A stretch of DNA of 64,000 bases from Zeugodacus cucurbitae (GCF_028554725.1 NC_071669.1:35702001-35766000); one strand, 5' to 3'; positions 1-15,800 are shown, counted from the first letter of the stretch. Program-made: numbers and translations. The notes: generated from the sequence alone by a model not told the origin.

Positions 1-821
1 AGGACTTTTATTATTATTACTATGTATAACCCACCCTTGAGTGACCGAATTAGTTATGATTGGAAAGCACATGAAAAGCTAAGCATTCAAGAATGATTTT
101 AAAATTTTTACAACGATATTTTTTCAGCCCAACCAATCAAATTGTTTTAAATATGTATATTATATTAATTTCTTCTCATTTACGCCTTCTTCGATTAATG
201 GTGTCTTGGATGCACCATGCTGTACTAAGCGCTTCTTGTATTTGAGTTTCCAATTCCGAATATTAATATACACGCATCAAAATTTTAACTGCTTTTCATC
301 AAAAATAATCGATATGTTTGTAAAAATTAACAAATGCCTCATTAGCCGCTGAATTTTTTTACCAAGGAGTCGTACACTCAGATTCCAAATCAAATATTTT
401 CTTTTCGAAATTTTAAAGAGATCAAGGTGTTGTATAGAGTTGTTTATATGAAACAACAATTCAAATGTGTAATAATAATATAAAATTTAGATAACAACTT
501 AATTTTATAACAATTTAAAATTTAATATCTAGTAATAAATATATATACTTGGCGTAGCGCCTTTTCATCATAAAAATTCAAGAAATTCTAGTTATAGTAT
601 CTGTATTTCTTAAGAAAATTTTATTTTCATAGTTTTCAAACTCTTAGATTCAATGTAATTATATACTCAACATAAAGGTTTTAAACATATATATTCTTTT
701 ATACAAATTCTCATACTTGAAAGACTATTAGAGTCTTTCATATATAAATACTAAACTTATAAATAGAATAGGTGATTAATAAACATTGTTTCTTCTGTTC
801 TATTTCCTCCCTTCCAAACAG
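1..821. other. Intron of Rbp6, no feature seen
   Basis: AT-rich sequence upstream of the first visible Rbp6 exon. No open frame of note, repeat or RNA gene was recognised. It ends in a pyrimidine-rich tract and CAG at 819-821, the acceptor for the exon at 822. Confidence 0.6.
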
Positions 822-3800
822 ATAACATCATGTGGGGACTGGGGACACTACCCGATGGTAAGTTCAATAAATAATCGATAATTTAAGTATAAATATAAAT
901 TTCTCATATTTTTTGATTGTACAAAAAATCTGTTTTCGAGCCTTTTGTTTTCCTATCCACTCTCTCACGCTATAAGTACAAGTTATACCTTATAACTTAA
1001 CGTTAACGTTATCTGAAGATAGTGTTTATAATCAGGATCGAAAATTCAAAATGGCACATTTCACATTAAACAGTTATAATTCAACATTATCTTTCCTCTG
1101 TGCAAATTTACACTTCCATTGTTTATATACTTGACCGAGTTTAGTTGCACACAGGCAATTGAATACCAAAAATGCGTTACTATTCGCGACTATGACAAGC
1201 TACTAAAACGCCTGTCGCCATTCTGTGTATTTTTTCTATTACTATTATCCTTACTGTAGTATACAGAATAACAAAATCAGGCAAATGCTGAAGACCAATT
1301 GTTCGCATTTATTTTTAAAATTTTAGAGTAAATAGAAAATCATTCAGGCATTTTCTGAAATTGTCAATCGTAATCTAAAATTCTATCATAGTTGCCAGCG
1401 CAAATATCATGGCTGTTATAGTAGAATATTCATTTAGATAAACTTCTTAAAAATAAAGTAATTAAAAATAACGCCAGGTTGTTACTCTTCGAAGTTAGAA
1501 CCAATTTGTATCAAAAATTTACCGTGTCGAACTGATAGCTATTTCTAATTTCTCAAACCACTCCCTTTGTTATCAATATTTACATATAAAGATGAATTGC
1601 TAACTAGTATTCAATCGGTTATATAGCCATATTCCTTGTGTGTTAACTTAGAATTTGCAAACTCAGCTTTTGCTAGCCGCCATCAGTGGTTTCATTAAAG
1701 TTTTCACCGACTCAAAAGTCCGAGTAATTGGAGTTTAATCGTAGCTATTATGCCATATGTGCAGGCGTATGTGCGGCAACAAGTATAGTTGAGAACAATT
1801 AATAAATATGTCCGGAGTCATGCTCGGTATTGCATTCATTCATTAAAACCAAATGGCTTTTAGATGTAGAGCAAAGACTTTGGCTTTTGACTTAAATGTG
1901 TTTCACATTTACAAATATATACAAATATACGCAGATATCTTCATTTGAGCCAGTGAATACATGCTCCGTAGGCTTTATTTAACATATTGAATTCATAAAT
2001 ACAGAGCCATATGAAAACCGGATTGTTAATATCCCATTCAGTTAATTATTTACAATCCAAGCAATGCAGACCAACGGAAGCCGGAAGAAAACGCTCCAAA
2101 TCATCTGCATGCAAAGCAAAATACACCAAGTTCACGTCATGGTGTCATAGTTGTTGCTCTTTTCATTGTTATAGCATCTCTTCTTCTTCATATCGAACTT
2201 AAATATGTAAATACATTCAAATGAATATGTAAATGCAGCTGCTTAGTGTGCATAACAACCACAGCTCATTGCAATTTGTGCTCGACAAAACCACAAACAT
2301 CTTTCGAGGGGAAGCTTTTGGAAATCTTGATGATAATTCAATTGCTTGGATAAACTTTGATTGCCTCTTGTTTTACTTTCCTACAAGTGCATGCAACATA
2401 AAATAATACTTCATCTCGTGTTTATTCTTTATTTCAACTCCAACTTGCGTATTTACTTGTCTCTACTCAAACAATGTTGCATAATTCATTTTGTTCTTCA
2501 TATTTAACAGGATTTCCGGCAGCCGCCTATGCAGCCTATGCAGCCGGACGTGGTTATTCGGGATATCCAAGCTTCGGTTTGCCTTACCCTGCTGGTGAGT
2601 ACAAGAACGAGTTTAAAAATCGCAAAAGTGCACATACAGACACGACATTTATGGTATGAATTTCCAACTACTACCGCTACGATACACATACACATGCATA
2701 TTTTAACTCGCACACAAATGCGGTACCCTTGAGCACTATATATAATGATTACTGTACTATTACTTTACTTTCGCGCCCTGAACTCCCTTCCATACCCCCA
2801 AAACAAAACCAGAAACTGCATCGCCTCATACGATTGGTGAATATGTGGCCTATTCGCACACACGTACATATTCCAGAAACTTCTTTCGTGCCCCATTTTT
2901 TATTCAATAAGAAGCAGCTGAGAAAATAACTGCTTGGTTATTCAGTTATATAGGCTTAACAAACATCAGGATATGATATAATGAAATAAATCTGTTTGGT
3001 GAACTAAGGCTATAGTTGAGGACTATGGTACTTAGACCCTATGCATACTTGTAAGCAATTCGCAAGGTAAATTGTTATTTTTAGCTTCTAATTTCACAAT
3101 GTTTTGAAAACAAGTAAATGAAAGCAAGGAAATAAAAAAAGGAGGGCTATGTTCGGGTGTAACCGAACATTTGATACTCTCGCAATTTATTTATTTATTT
3201 ATTTTTATTAAGGTAACACATAATTTGGTCCATATATTTGGCATAAAGTCCACTAGAATTACGAAATCCATATTTAGTACGTGGCGGTTCGGTAATTACT
3301 GGACCGACTCATTTGCGCCACCAAGCTATAATATATCCTTTATTATACACTCTCTTGATTTTAATATATGTAAGATATCTCACATATTAAGCGATATATA
3401 CGGTATAAAACCCATCGTATGTTTGACAAACCTTAGTTATGACCCGATTTTAACAATTTCTTCCTTTGAATTCCTATAAAATATCTGAGAGATTCACCGA
3501 TATTTTCTTATGTGCAATATATAGTTCTTTATGTACAATATATGGGGCCTTGACAATTTATAGTCCCATTTCGACAAATTTTAAATCATATATGGCACAC
3601 CTCCAACCAGTATTTGTACAAATTATTCCAAAGTGATCGAATCAGTTTGAATTCAAAATTTAGTTATATGAGTTTTATAAATCGATCCCGATCATTTTCA
3701 ACGTGTAACATCAATGTTTCAAGAAAATATTATGTACCAATTTTGGTTGGACGCCATTTTTTAATTTTTTATACCAATCATTTATTTATAAAATTTAGTG

Positions 3801-6800
3801 TTTCTGGCATTTTTCGTTATTTTTAGTAGTTTTCAACATAGCCTTTGTATGAGGGATATAGCTCTAATAGTTTTAGAGATATATACAAAAATCCTATTAG
3901 GGAGAAGGGCTTTACCAAGTTTCATTAAGATATCTAAATGTTTACTCAAGTTATCGATTGCTCGGACGGACAGACAGATATCCGTGTTTCAACTCTACCC
4001 GTCACCCTGATCACTATAGTTTATATAACCCTATACAGTAGTTTTCCGAAATAACGAACACATTAATTGTCAGGCCTGTTCGTTACATCGAATTTTTCGT
4101 TAATTCCAGTACTCACTTAGAGGTATGTTTTTCAATAAAAATTAGTTAAATATTCGTAAATTGCAGTTTAATAAATTGTTTTATTAATTGTTTGTTAAAA
4201 AATGAAAAACCATAACAAAACAATTCAAATCCAATAAATTCTTCCAAAATGAACAAAATAAAAAAAAAACTTATACTTCTATTTGGTACTGATCAATAAT
4301 TTTAAGTTTTTTATAAAATTCAACATTTTTTCAATTTGCACACTTCTTTTGAATTTTTTCAAGTTTTATTTTTTATTCTGGTTTAATTTTATTTTATTAT
4401 TTTATCTTTCTTCATATGTCTTCTTCATGTTGTTCGTTAAACCGAGGACTTACAAATCCCCGATGTTCGTTACTTAAGATACTCAATGTTGTTCTTGTTC
4501 GTTATAAGCGGTTTTCGTTAAAACGAATATTCATTATTTCGAAAAACTACTGTATATAATCTTTACTCAACATATTGCGAGTGTAATATTATTTCCAATC
4601 TGGGAACTCAAATTGCAAATTAAAACTTGTACCACACTGTGAAATTCCTATATGTATTTAATCATAACTTTCAATAAAAACCAAACCGTTTACAAATCGA
4701 ATAAATTGTGTCACAATTTTTCTGCATCTCGATTTGTATCTCAGCGTGCTCATTTTTATATAACAAAAATTAATTATTATTCTCAATATACGGTTATTGT
4801 AGATGTTCTCCTGGTTTTAACGTAAAAATAAAGAGAAAATAATTTGGTTACCAAATTTTTCTCATCCAGGATTATGGCAGACAGTATTAGAATATATGTC
4901 ATACAGTTTTGGAAATAGTTCACAAGATACGAAAAATGACTCCATTAATTAACACTTTCATGCCCAATGTGCCTATTGTATTTTTTGATATGAGCTGTGC
5001 ATGTATTCATTCAGTAAGAGTTCTCCGCAGAGAGAAATTGCCAAAAATCGTTTCGCGAAAAAAGTTATACAAAAGTGGTTATACAAAGAGTGTTCGAAAA
5101 CATAAAATAATTGTTCTATTTTAAAACAAAGTGAACTATATAAATAAGTGAAGATAAGATAGTTATTTAAAAAAAAAAATCATGAGAAAAGTGAGTGTTT
5201 TATTTATAATAACTTACTTTGTGCCTATAAGCAAGGAACCAGGATACATAGGACTTTCAAATTTTTATCTCTTCATACACTTGAAATCATTGATCTATTT
5301 CAATATTTATAAATTTTTATTTTTAAGGGACATTTTTCATAAAACACTAAATTACTAAGAGAGTCTTCATCGTTGATGGACTGTATTTTGAAGATCTTTT
5401 TCTGTTCTCATTTAAGAAGCAAACATATATCGATAATTATGGATATAAAATTGGTGGACTAAAACTTAATTAGTATTGCATGAAATGGTTTTAATTGTGA
5501 TCAAATATTAGGCAAATTGCGGCATTTCTAATCTACAATCAATGGCACTATTCAAATGTATCATAATAGGTTCAAGAATTAAACATAAAATACATATTAT
5601 AATCCAATACGAGCGCGATTAGCGCTTTGGATTAGCGTACATAAATTGAACTGATAATTGCGTAAATACTTCGTTTGAATGTTAAAGGCACCTTCATTCT
5701 CATTTTACTAACGGATTATATTGCATGTATCGCCTTACGAACCTGCTTAGACAATTATTTTTATTTTTTAGTATTTTCTAACTATTCAAAATTATTTCAT
5801 TATTTCTAATTTGGGTTTTGATTGATGTTTTCTTTTTATTTCTTTTCATTTCATTATATATATGTATATCGATCGCTCTACGCTCTGCAACCTCGCAATT
5901 CCATACGGGCATCTGCTTTATCAATCCTTGGTTCCTTTTCGGTCGCACAGCTGGAGTAATGAGTGTGGTGCCCGATAACCGCATACTCATCGGCGATTAT
6001 ATGACGATGACGACGCACACGGCAACGACGACAACATAAAGTGCCAACCAAAGAATATGTGGCGCTTATCGCACTTAGCTGCAGTCACACTTTTACAATT
6101 AAATAGCAGATGTTTACTTCCGAAGGAAGTGTGTTATGTAGGACGGTGTTATTTGGTATATTTTTTTATTTTTCCCGAATCAATTCGTTAAGTTTATTCG
6201 TCTTTTTAGCATTAAAGAAATAATTAAATGCCCAGAGCTAAAAGCTATTAGAATGTATAAATTTGTAGTGAGAAAATTAATTAAATAATTATTCGTAAAA
6301 ATAATTTTAAAAACCTAAAACATCTCTTGACAAAGAAATATTATACATACATACATGCTTGTGCACGCCGACGTTAAACAAACATTAAGTTTTCTGTCTA
6401 AATTCACTAAGCTCTAAATATAAAATTTAAATGTTGTTTTACATGGGGAAAATATAATGAAAATAATGTTATTGTCAAACTAAGAAAAAAACGTTGTTTT
6501 CAATAATATTCTATATATATTTATTTCTTTTATTGAACAATATTTAGAAAGTATTTTTCTTATGACAATTCAAATTCAAATCATCGTGCATTGATTTATT
6601 ATCAGTGATTAAGATTCATATGATAATAAGTATGATCTGAAAATAAATTCTACAAAAATTAAAATTTGTAAAAAGACATTTGTAATTGTCTCTACTGTAG
6701 CAGCCCAGTAAAAAATCCGATCATCTGATTTAATCTTAGATCGCTCCTTTGCGGTCCATGGATTACTCCACATTGCTCAGAGACCCATGCATTTATTATT

Positions 6801-9800
6801 CCTTTTTAACATAGCATGTCCTTACGAGGGATCACTCCTTTTAAACTCCAAATGGAGGGCAAACCGAGCATTCTTTTGAGCTCTTTTTGACCTCCGAAAC
6901 TAGAGTAGAGGGAGTAATCTTCTTTGTCTTCAGAAAGAGCACAACAAAGAGCAGAAATCCGACACACAAAAATATAAACAGTGTTGTAAATAGTTGAAAT
7001 TTTTTTTTTTATTTTTAATTTATAGGAATTAGTAATTTTCTTAACAAAAATAGTTATGATAATTCAAAATAATGTTAATAGTGGGTAAATGGTAGACGTA
7101 ATTTTAATATTTACGAAGAGTTGAAAGTAGGAGCAGATTTTAGTAAATCTCACGGTTTCGATTTTAAAGTCCCCACATGATGTAAATTTTTCTATAATGG
7201 ATTCTGCAGAATATGAAAAAAATAACATATGTTAGTTACTTAAACGAAATATAAACAACTCAGATCTTACCGAAAAACAAAAGTTTTTGTTTTTAATCAG
7301 CTCTTCTGCTAATGAAAGCTCTTACGTCTGGAGGCTTTGATGGACCAATATATTCAATTTTTTGCAGTGTTTCTTTAGATGGTGGAACTTCTCCATCAGT
7401 TTTTAGAATTTCGAGTAACTCATTACAGCATTTATTAAAAATACACTTTTTTATGTACAATTATTATAAATAGGAGTTTCACTCTGATTATTCAAATGGC
7501 ATAATAGCACAATTTGATTTGGTTTCGACGCCTCTTCATAAGAAGCATCTCGATTACTGGTAGACTATTTTTCAATTTATTTTTTCACTATTTGTCTAAG
7601 AATAAATATATTCACACATTTTTTATAAATTCTTACATACATTTATACTATAATTAATCAGTTTTTACCCGTATAATAACTTTTTACATATATTCGCGAC
7701 ACTTGATTCACATTCACGCGATGATTGCAAAATTCAAACTAATTTAATTTGACAAAATACAAAATAATTTATAGAACATAAAGGATTTCACAATAATTAA
7801 CAGTTATGATTAGGCGTTTCGCTTTATCTTTTTTTCTAAAGTTCGTTTATTCCGCCAAAATGTATCAGAAAGCGAGGGAACAAAAAATTTTTTGTAAAAA
7901 CTAACTAATATGGCTTTAAAACACTTGATTTGTTAATTCTACAAAGTTATCCAGTGCACTGGATTGAAATGTCTCTGATTTAGTCACAATATTTATTTCT
8001 CTTTATTATTGAATTCAATATAATTACCATTATATTCGATGGAACAATCAAAAAGCTTCCCTTGCCGTAGATCACTTTCATTTAGTTCATTATTATTTCA
8101 GTAATATACATATATTTGTACACATATTCTAATCAAAATTTTTTTTTTCACATTTCGGATTCAAATGGCCAACACTCACTACTACGACTTGTGTCCTTTT
8201 CTGTTTCGCTCTGTTGTAGGATTAACAATATGTGGAATCGGTAGAAGTTTTGGTGCCTGTAGTTCTACGACACAAAGTGGTGGTGGTCGTAGACCCGGCC
8301 ATGGTAGCGGAAACACCGTCAATTCGCAACCTGCTACAGGGTATCAACATCAAGCGGCCTTAACTCTGCCTTTGACTACGGCGCTAACTCGTACAGCTGC
8401 AATTAAATCACAATTTTTAGGAAACATTAATTTTTAATGAGACTCTTAGCACAACTCGCTGATCATTAATCAAATGCTTGAATTTGAATAGCATACGCAA
8501 CCGCTACCAGCCAGCAACCGCTCCGAAAATTCTAGTTAAATACCACCAATCCGCGCAACTAGACCGAGAATTCGTATACGAAGTCTGATCGTACTAAAGA
8601 AGCGTGACATAATCAAGTGGTCTATCCGATCGTTCTCAATCGCTCTCTATAGCGCTAACTTAGAGCCAACTGAAAACACACCCATCCTTAGAGAATTATA
8701 CTCAAATTAGTAGAAATAGTCAAACCCACAACTTACGTAACTATTCGTAAACAACAGTTAGTTCTTACCAATTATTATATATACTCGTACGTATGTAACC
8801 CCATAATATGAAGTTGATAATAGTCGTAGGAACATAATCGTTGGTAGCCGTTGTTCGTTCGCTTGTTTATTGGCTTTTGTGATTGCTTGTTCGTTATTTC
8901 ACTCGAAAAGTCGTATCAGGCTAATACCACTTGTAATGTTTGAAAATGCTGTAGCCGAAATAGAAATTTGTAAATTAGTAACGAGAAATTTTAAGAGTTG
9001 TGGTTGTAATCACTCATTTATATACTCATTAAAGTAGACCGTCATATAATAACATTTTTTCTTAAGCATCACCACTTAAATTTAACTCAAAGTTACGAGT
9101 GGTGAGAAGTAAATGCTCATATAAACCTTCGATATACACGATACTTAGTACTTAAAATTCATAAAATTATTATTGATATCTGATTTTTTTTCGTTTGATC
9201 GCTTTCTCTCTAACTTTATCGATATATACACTTTTGAATAGCCGTTTTTTTGAAAATTTTAAATAGATTATATTTGTTAGCGAATCCGTATTTGTGTTAT
9301 AAAACATTTTGACACCATTTTTATTGTCTGTTGTTTTTAGATTTCGGTGGTTTACAGCATGTTCCCCAACATCGTTAATAGCAATAAAGGTTTTACAGAT
9401 TACAAGGTGTAGACGAATTGATAACCCTTTGTTGACAAATATCACAAAACTTTATGAAAAAATTATTTTATTCTCTAATAATTTATTCACACACAGGGTT
9501 GGCCATTAGACCATTAGGTTAGATTTTATGTTGTAGATACTAATTCAAAACTGATCAAATAAATTATGAACGTTATAAAAAGTTCGAACGCATTGGTCGT
9601 TGTTATAACCACTAAAACTTTGGCAAACAGAAATAAACAAGATAAATCATAATTTTCCGATAGAAAATTTAGGTATGTGCATCATATTGTCTAATATATT
9701 GAACAAGTACATACATAATTATGAAATTGCAGAAAATTCATTCTCCGATAACATCAAAATCTATTCATACACATACACACACACACAAATAAGTTAGACT

Positions 9801-12800
9801 CATTAGCTGATTACACTGTATACTAAGAGTAAAATCCGTAAATATAAATTAATATATAATTAATATAGTATGTGCACTCGATTACATAAGACGCCCCGTA
9901 ATAATGACGTTAAATATTTAACCAAAGTCATGCACACATATTACAATACAAAAATATACACACACATACACAATATATATACATATATATTATATTATAT
10001 ATTCCATCTATAGTTGAATTAGTAGTGTGCGTTTACATAGCATTTAAAGACCAAGCAATAAATAATAGTTAAATATAAAAACTGTTCCACACATACATAT
10101 ATAAATATAGATATTATTCGTAGTCTCCCCACGTTTCTGTTATAAAGCTGTATATTCATACATAAACCCAAAGTCTTCCAAAAATACTTTTGTTTCTGTA
10201 TTTTCATGTAAAAAGTCTCAAGTGACAATCTCTTAATTTCTGCTCCATTTAGTAGTTATTCGTCTGCACATTTATATGTTTTGTTGGAATTTTCAAGCTC
10301 TTTATTATAATTTTCTCTAAATATATCGTACATTACGCTGATTGGCAAGCATTACCCAGTACTTCACCTCTTTAATATGGTTTATGGAAAAGTAAAGGCA
10401 TATGGTTTATTTGTATTCCAACATAAATATTAGACGCGTAGTTTAAACAAATATTTAACAGTATGTAAATCCCAAAAACTGTAAAAAGCTACAAGTGTTA
10501 AGTAAATGTGTAATTAAGTGCAAAAGGGCAGCATTTTTACATGGATGCATTATATGTATTTCTTACTGCGAATTTGTTAGTTAAAGAAATTTTTTAAGAA
10601 AATAACAAAAATTAAGCAAATAAATTATCCATCCATTTTTTCTGCGAAACTTGAAGAACAACACAAACAAAAATTTTAAACCTATGCAAAAAGTGAAACT
10701 TATAAAAACAAAAACAAAAATGCTAAAACAAGTATACACGTACATATATAGTTAATAAGCTTTACATGAAGAATTAAAAACGTTTTATGAATGAGATCTA
10801 AATGCAGTTGGCAATACAAGCACCTGGCATAACGACAAAGAGTTGGCTTTAACTTGCACCAGTAATTCGACAGACACTGGACGAGTTAATTTCGAAGAGC
10901 AGCAAGGCTGATTGTGTGCTTGTATATGTCTCGCTGGCTTTTCAATCTCTTTTTGGTGCTGCCAGACACTTTCAAGCAGACACTCAAATCAACTCTGATG
11001 AGTGCAAAGCGCAAATGCTGTTGTGTTTACAGCTAACTGCCGCTGCACATATGCTCGTCAAGGTTTGGCTGATAAACGATTGATAGAGAATGTTACTTAG
11101 ATATTGATACACTCGGTTAAGTTAAGATGGTCCAAATAAAACAAAATGTTTACGTGAAATGCATTTCTTGACTGCTTCATACATATCTATGTATGTACAT
11201 GAAGGGTTAAAGGAAACACAAAAGAAAACTAACAACACATATGATAGATAAGACGTATGAAACGTAAAACCCTAAAAGTAACTGAATGAAATTTGTTGAA
11301 CAACGGCTTTTGCATAGTTATTACGCTTAATTGTACATTCAATTGCTTTATGTAACAATAAATGCCCATTCTTAACCGTACAAAATCTTAAAAAAAAGCC
11401 GCATATGGTCGATTGGGAAGATATTTGAAAATGTTTACGTACACAAATAAATCAATTGTAAGGCATTCATATGAAATGCTCACAAAACTGCTTAAAATTA
11501 TACATATATATTATATGCAGACTTAATTACATACACACATAGATATTTATTGTGTGATTTTAATACGAAGGATTTAAAATGCAAACGAACGAGATCCAAA
11601 GAAATGAAACTCTATATTATCTGCTTGCTCTAAGTCATAAATCCGCTAATGAAAATAATCAATAAATGCTTGCATATATATACTCATATACAAAATAATT
11701 TAAATCGTTTGTTTAACTCATTTTGTCTCCTTGCCATTGTTTGAAGAGAGGGGGAAATTGCATTCATTTTTTTATCTTAATATAGCAAAAATTACTAGAA
11801 TAAAGTAAAGAGCTTCATCGGGTGAAATCGAATATTATACACACATTATATAAAATTGTAATTTAGAATTTGTACAGCTATAGTAGCTAACTTAGTTTCG
11901 CAATTTCTCTAACTCTTCTCTAAAGAGCAACAAATTTTTGTTTTACCAGTTTTGTTTTTAAACCAATTTTACCAGAGTATTCACTCCTCGTCAATAGGTT
12001 TGACGCACCCGTACTTACAATAGAATTTAGGTTAGAACTTTTATTTTGGATTCAATAAAAAAGATAAAAGTTAATATGCAACAGCCATGGTTATTGAATG
12101 ATATTTCAGGGGTATTATTCAAAAGATTTAAAAAATTAACAAAATCGTGTTTTTCAAACAGTTTCTTAGAGTGTAATAGCTGCAATTAATGGTTCTTGTC
12201 TTCGAATTGCTTTTCTTCTTAAAAATTTCATGTAAGCCAGCGCCACACGTTTTCAAATACGTTATGATCCCCTCAATATTAACTTATCTTAACTAACCGA
12301 ACGTTATGAATTGGAGCATTATCTTGTTGAAAAATCCAAGGCATGTACTCTTCCGAAAATTGCACCAGTTTTTCATTGAGTATGACATTCAGTGTGGTTG
12401 CATGTCTAATTGTATGCGGAACGGTTTATTCTAATTGAATAGTACGTGCAAAACGTGAAGTGCATCTAATTCAATGATCAACTGAAAGCCTACGTGAATA
12501 GATCGAAGTTCTTAAAGTCTCCGAATGCACATTTATGCTTTCCCAAGCCGAGCACCTATGAGCAGTTTTTTTTATTGAACATGGTTTGAACTTTCATAAG
12601 AAATCATATGAATTATGATCAACTACAAAGTACCTGGTAGTAAAAAGAACAAGTTTTTGAAGGAAAAAATTGGTGCGTCGAACCTATGGCTAGCAGGTAT
12701 AACGGAATTCAGTCATAATTGATTAACGTGTTCCAAACTAACAGCCTTTTATTTTACCTCATTATATGGGAGCATTATATAAATGTCTTGTACACGACAA

Positions 12801-15800
12801 AATGACAAAAAATACCAACCTATCATGCAGGACACTCACTCACTCTTACGTTTGGAGAAGGGTAGAAGTTTCAGCGACTTCCAGTTTATAGGAGGGGGCG
12901 ACGAGGAAAGGCGATGTTGTCAAAAACGAATTGTCCATGTGAAGACGATTGGCAACAGCAAAAGGAAAGTTTCCGATATTTTGCAACAAAAGTATTTGTA
13001 TGTGGTGGAGGATATATAGTAAATAGTATGAAAATATGTTAGCATATATTTCCTAATTTTTTTTCGCGAGCCCGTGATGCCGATTGACTACAATCAGTGA
13101 ACATCGAATAAAAATGGCTATTATTACACACAAACGGCGTTTATGGATCTAAATCTGCAGCATAAAGGCAGCCAACTGTGATAGGAGATAGATGCTTGAA
13201 GACCCATACTACTAATTGGCGAATGAACTACTTCACCTGGCAGTTAAACCCAGCGGTGGTCTCCAATAAGGTCAGGTAGTCCTCAATTACTAGATTAAAG
13301 CAGTTAAATAAATAGTTTTTATTATTGGCCTGTTGCAATTATAGCATAGCCAATTAATGTTATTAATGTACCCAGAAACCGTTTGTTCTCTCCATTAATT
13401 AATTTTTGTGTCGAAAATATATCGATTAGCTTAGCGCAATCTTTTAATTAATATAAAAAGTATTTTAATGAAAATAATGTATTGTGTACTTAACATGTGG
13501 TAGATAGACATACATACATATAAATCCATTGCATTGTATTTAAATAAAACATTCAATTCTCTTAGTTTGCACACACAGCGCATTCATATACAATACATGT
13601 GTGTATGTGGGTGGGCAACATGTGCATACATACATACGTACATACGATTGTCTACTGATCGTTGATTGCACTGTGAACTGTACTCAGTTGAAATTATGTA
13701 AAGTAACTAATGAAAACACCATAGCAGGGAAATATGTAGTAAATAGATTTAATGATATGCATAAAAATCAAACTTTTGTACGACACACAAATTTGTTGCA
13801 AAATATACTCGTAGATATATATGTACATACATTCTCACATTCCATAACCGAAGTTACATTCAGCTTCACGTATTCCCCTATATATAGCCAAATATATAAT
13901 TATATGTAAAACTTATGCATTTAGTTTATTTAAGTTTGCTCTATACATACATATATGCACACGTACACTGCAGAAAAATAAATATCTTACTAGTATCAAA
14001 CTAGCCCAAAATAGACTGGCAAGTACGATTTATAAAAAATCGTTTAAGGAGTTACATATTTGATTTAATTGGTTATTGGTTGGGTTATTTAAAATAATAT
14101 TTAACTTTTTCTTGCTCTCGATTGTTTTTATAGACTAACTAAAGTGTGGAACTACTATACAAATTTCTAACCGAATTGATGTAATTGTCATCTCGTAGGC
14201 ATCAACTTGGAAGTAACAATTACTTTCATAGAAAAATGATATCCAGTTGACTCGATGAACTGGTTGGAAAGTAATTTATAACTAGTAAGATGCACTGCAG
14301 AGCTCTAAAGACTTCTAATCACACACTATATGTCCGAATACTTTGTATATTTAAGTATTTGTTAATATTTAATTTGTTAAATATAGACATACATACATAT
14401 GTATATACTTTTGAAATTCAATTAGAATAATCGTTTAGTCGCGAAAAATTCCAATTGTTTTTCATTTGGTCATTTCCTATGCCGTGTGTAAACAACCAAA
14501 TAACTTCCAGCATTTTTACGGTTCAATAAAATTTAATTATTTACCAACCAATAAACCAAATAATTTCAGCAAAAATCTTAAATAGATTAATTACTGTGGT
14601 TTTGCATGCAAATTGCAATACAATTTAATATAACAGCGAAATTCAATATTTTAAGTTACTGCAATTTAAAGTTACTAACATCCCTTCCAATAGTAGGGAT
14701 GTATTTTTGTATGTAGGATATATTGTTGAGTTCAGTGCATATTTTAGATTAGCCTAAAAGTTTGCAGAAACTTAGGCTGTTTTGTGAAAATCAAAAACTA
14801 AGAATTTGTATTTAACTTTATTAATTTTTTATCTTTGATTCGTAATTTCCCTACTTGCTATCTCTTCCTTAAAAAACGTGTAAAGCAACCACATAATTAG
14901 CGAGTTGAATTCGATATGAGAGGGAATGTGAATACTTCATGGATCCAGTGCTACCAATTTTTGGAATTGGACAAAGGTTTTCCTGCTGTATGAATAAAAT
15001 ATACTACAAACGATCACTTTCACCATTTTCAGAATCAAATTACAAACAAGAACGATAATCGAAATTAATATACGGAATTTCATTACTGTGACATACGTGA
15101 AATGTTTTCAAAAATTAAAATTTTGTTCAAAAACTTTGAAAAATTAATAATTCTTACAATACATTTAATGTACTATTACTAAATTTTCCAGAAGAATTTA
15201 TCTAGGTTATCCCTAAGTAAAGCGTTGTTTCAAAAGTTTAGTCAATCTGACTCACACGAAAGCAAATACAGTTGAACTTCCATAACTCGAACTCTTAAAT
15301 TGGCAATAGAAGTCAAATTTCATACATATTACATCCGTAACTGGAAGTCTCTCTAACTCAAAATTTTTTTGTGGATTATGGTGATTCGAGTTATGGAAGT
15401 TCAACTGTATTTATCTCGTTTAATAAATACATTCTGGCTGGAATTCATTCATGGTGATTACCTCAGCTTTGGAAAGTCACATCAAAATCTGATAAGCGAT
15501 TCCACAGATCGAAATATCGTGAAATTAAGGGCCAATGATAACAAAAATTATGGTAAATTAAATTAGAAAAAATCTGTTAAAATTATGAAATAAAAAATCT
15601 CGATTTTGAAACACAAGCACAGGAATTATAAGACACTTAGAAATATCTCTTATATTAATTTTAACAGTATTGACCAGCTATTCTAAATAGAGAATAGACA
15701 TATTTGGACCAACTAAACTATTTGAGGGTTCCCTAGATACGTTACATACATTTTGCGTTTAATCCGATGCGTTTGCTTTCATAAAAATACATATATTAAT

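Noticed and set aside
12783..13019. 78-codon open frame near the Tc1 remnant
   Set aside because: No match to Tc1 transposase blocks and no other recognisable protein.
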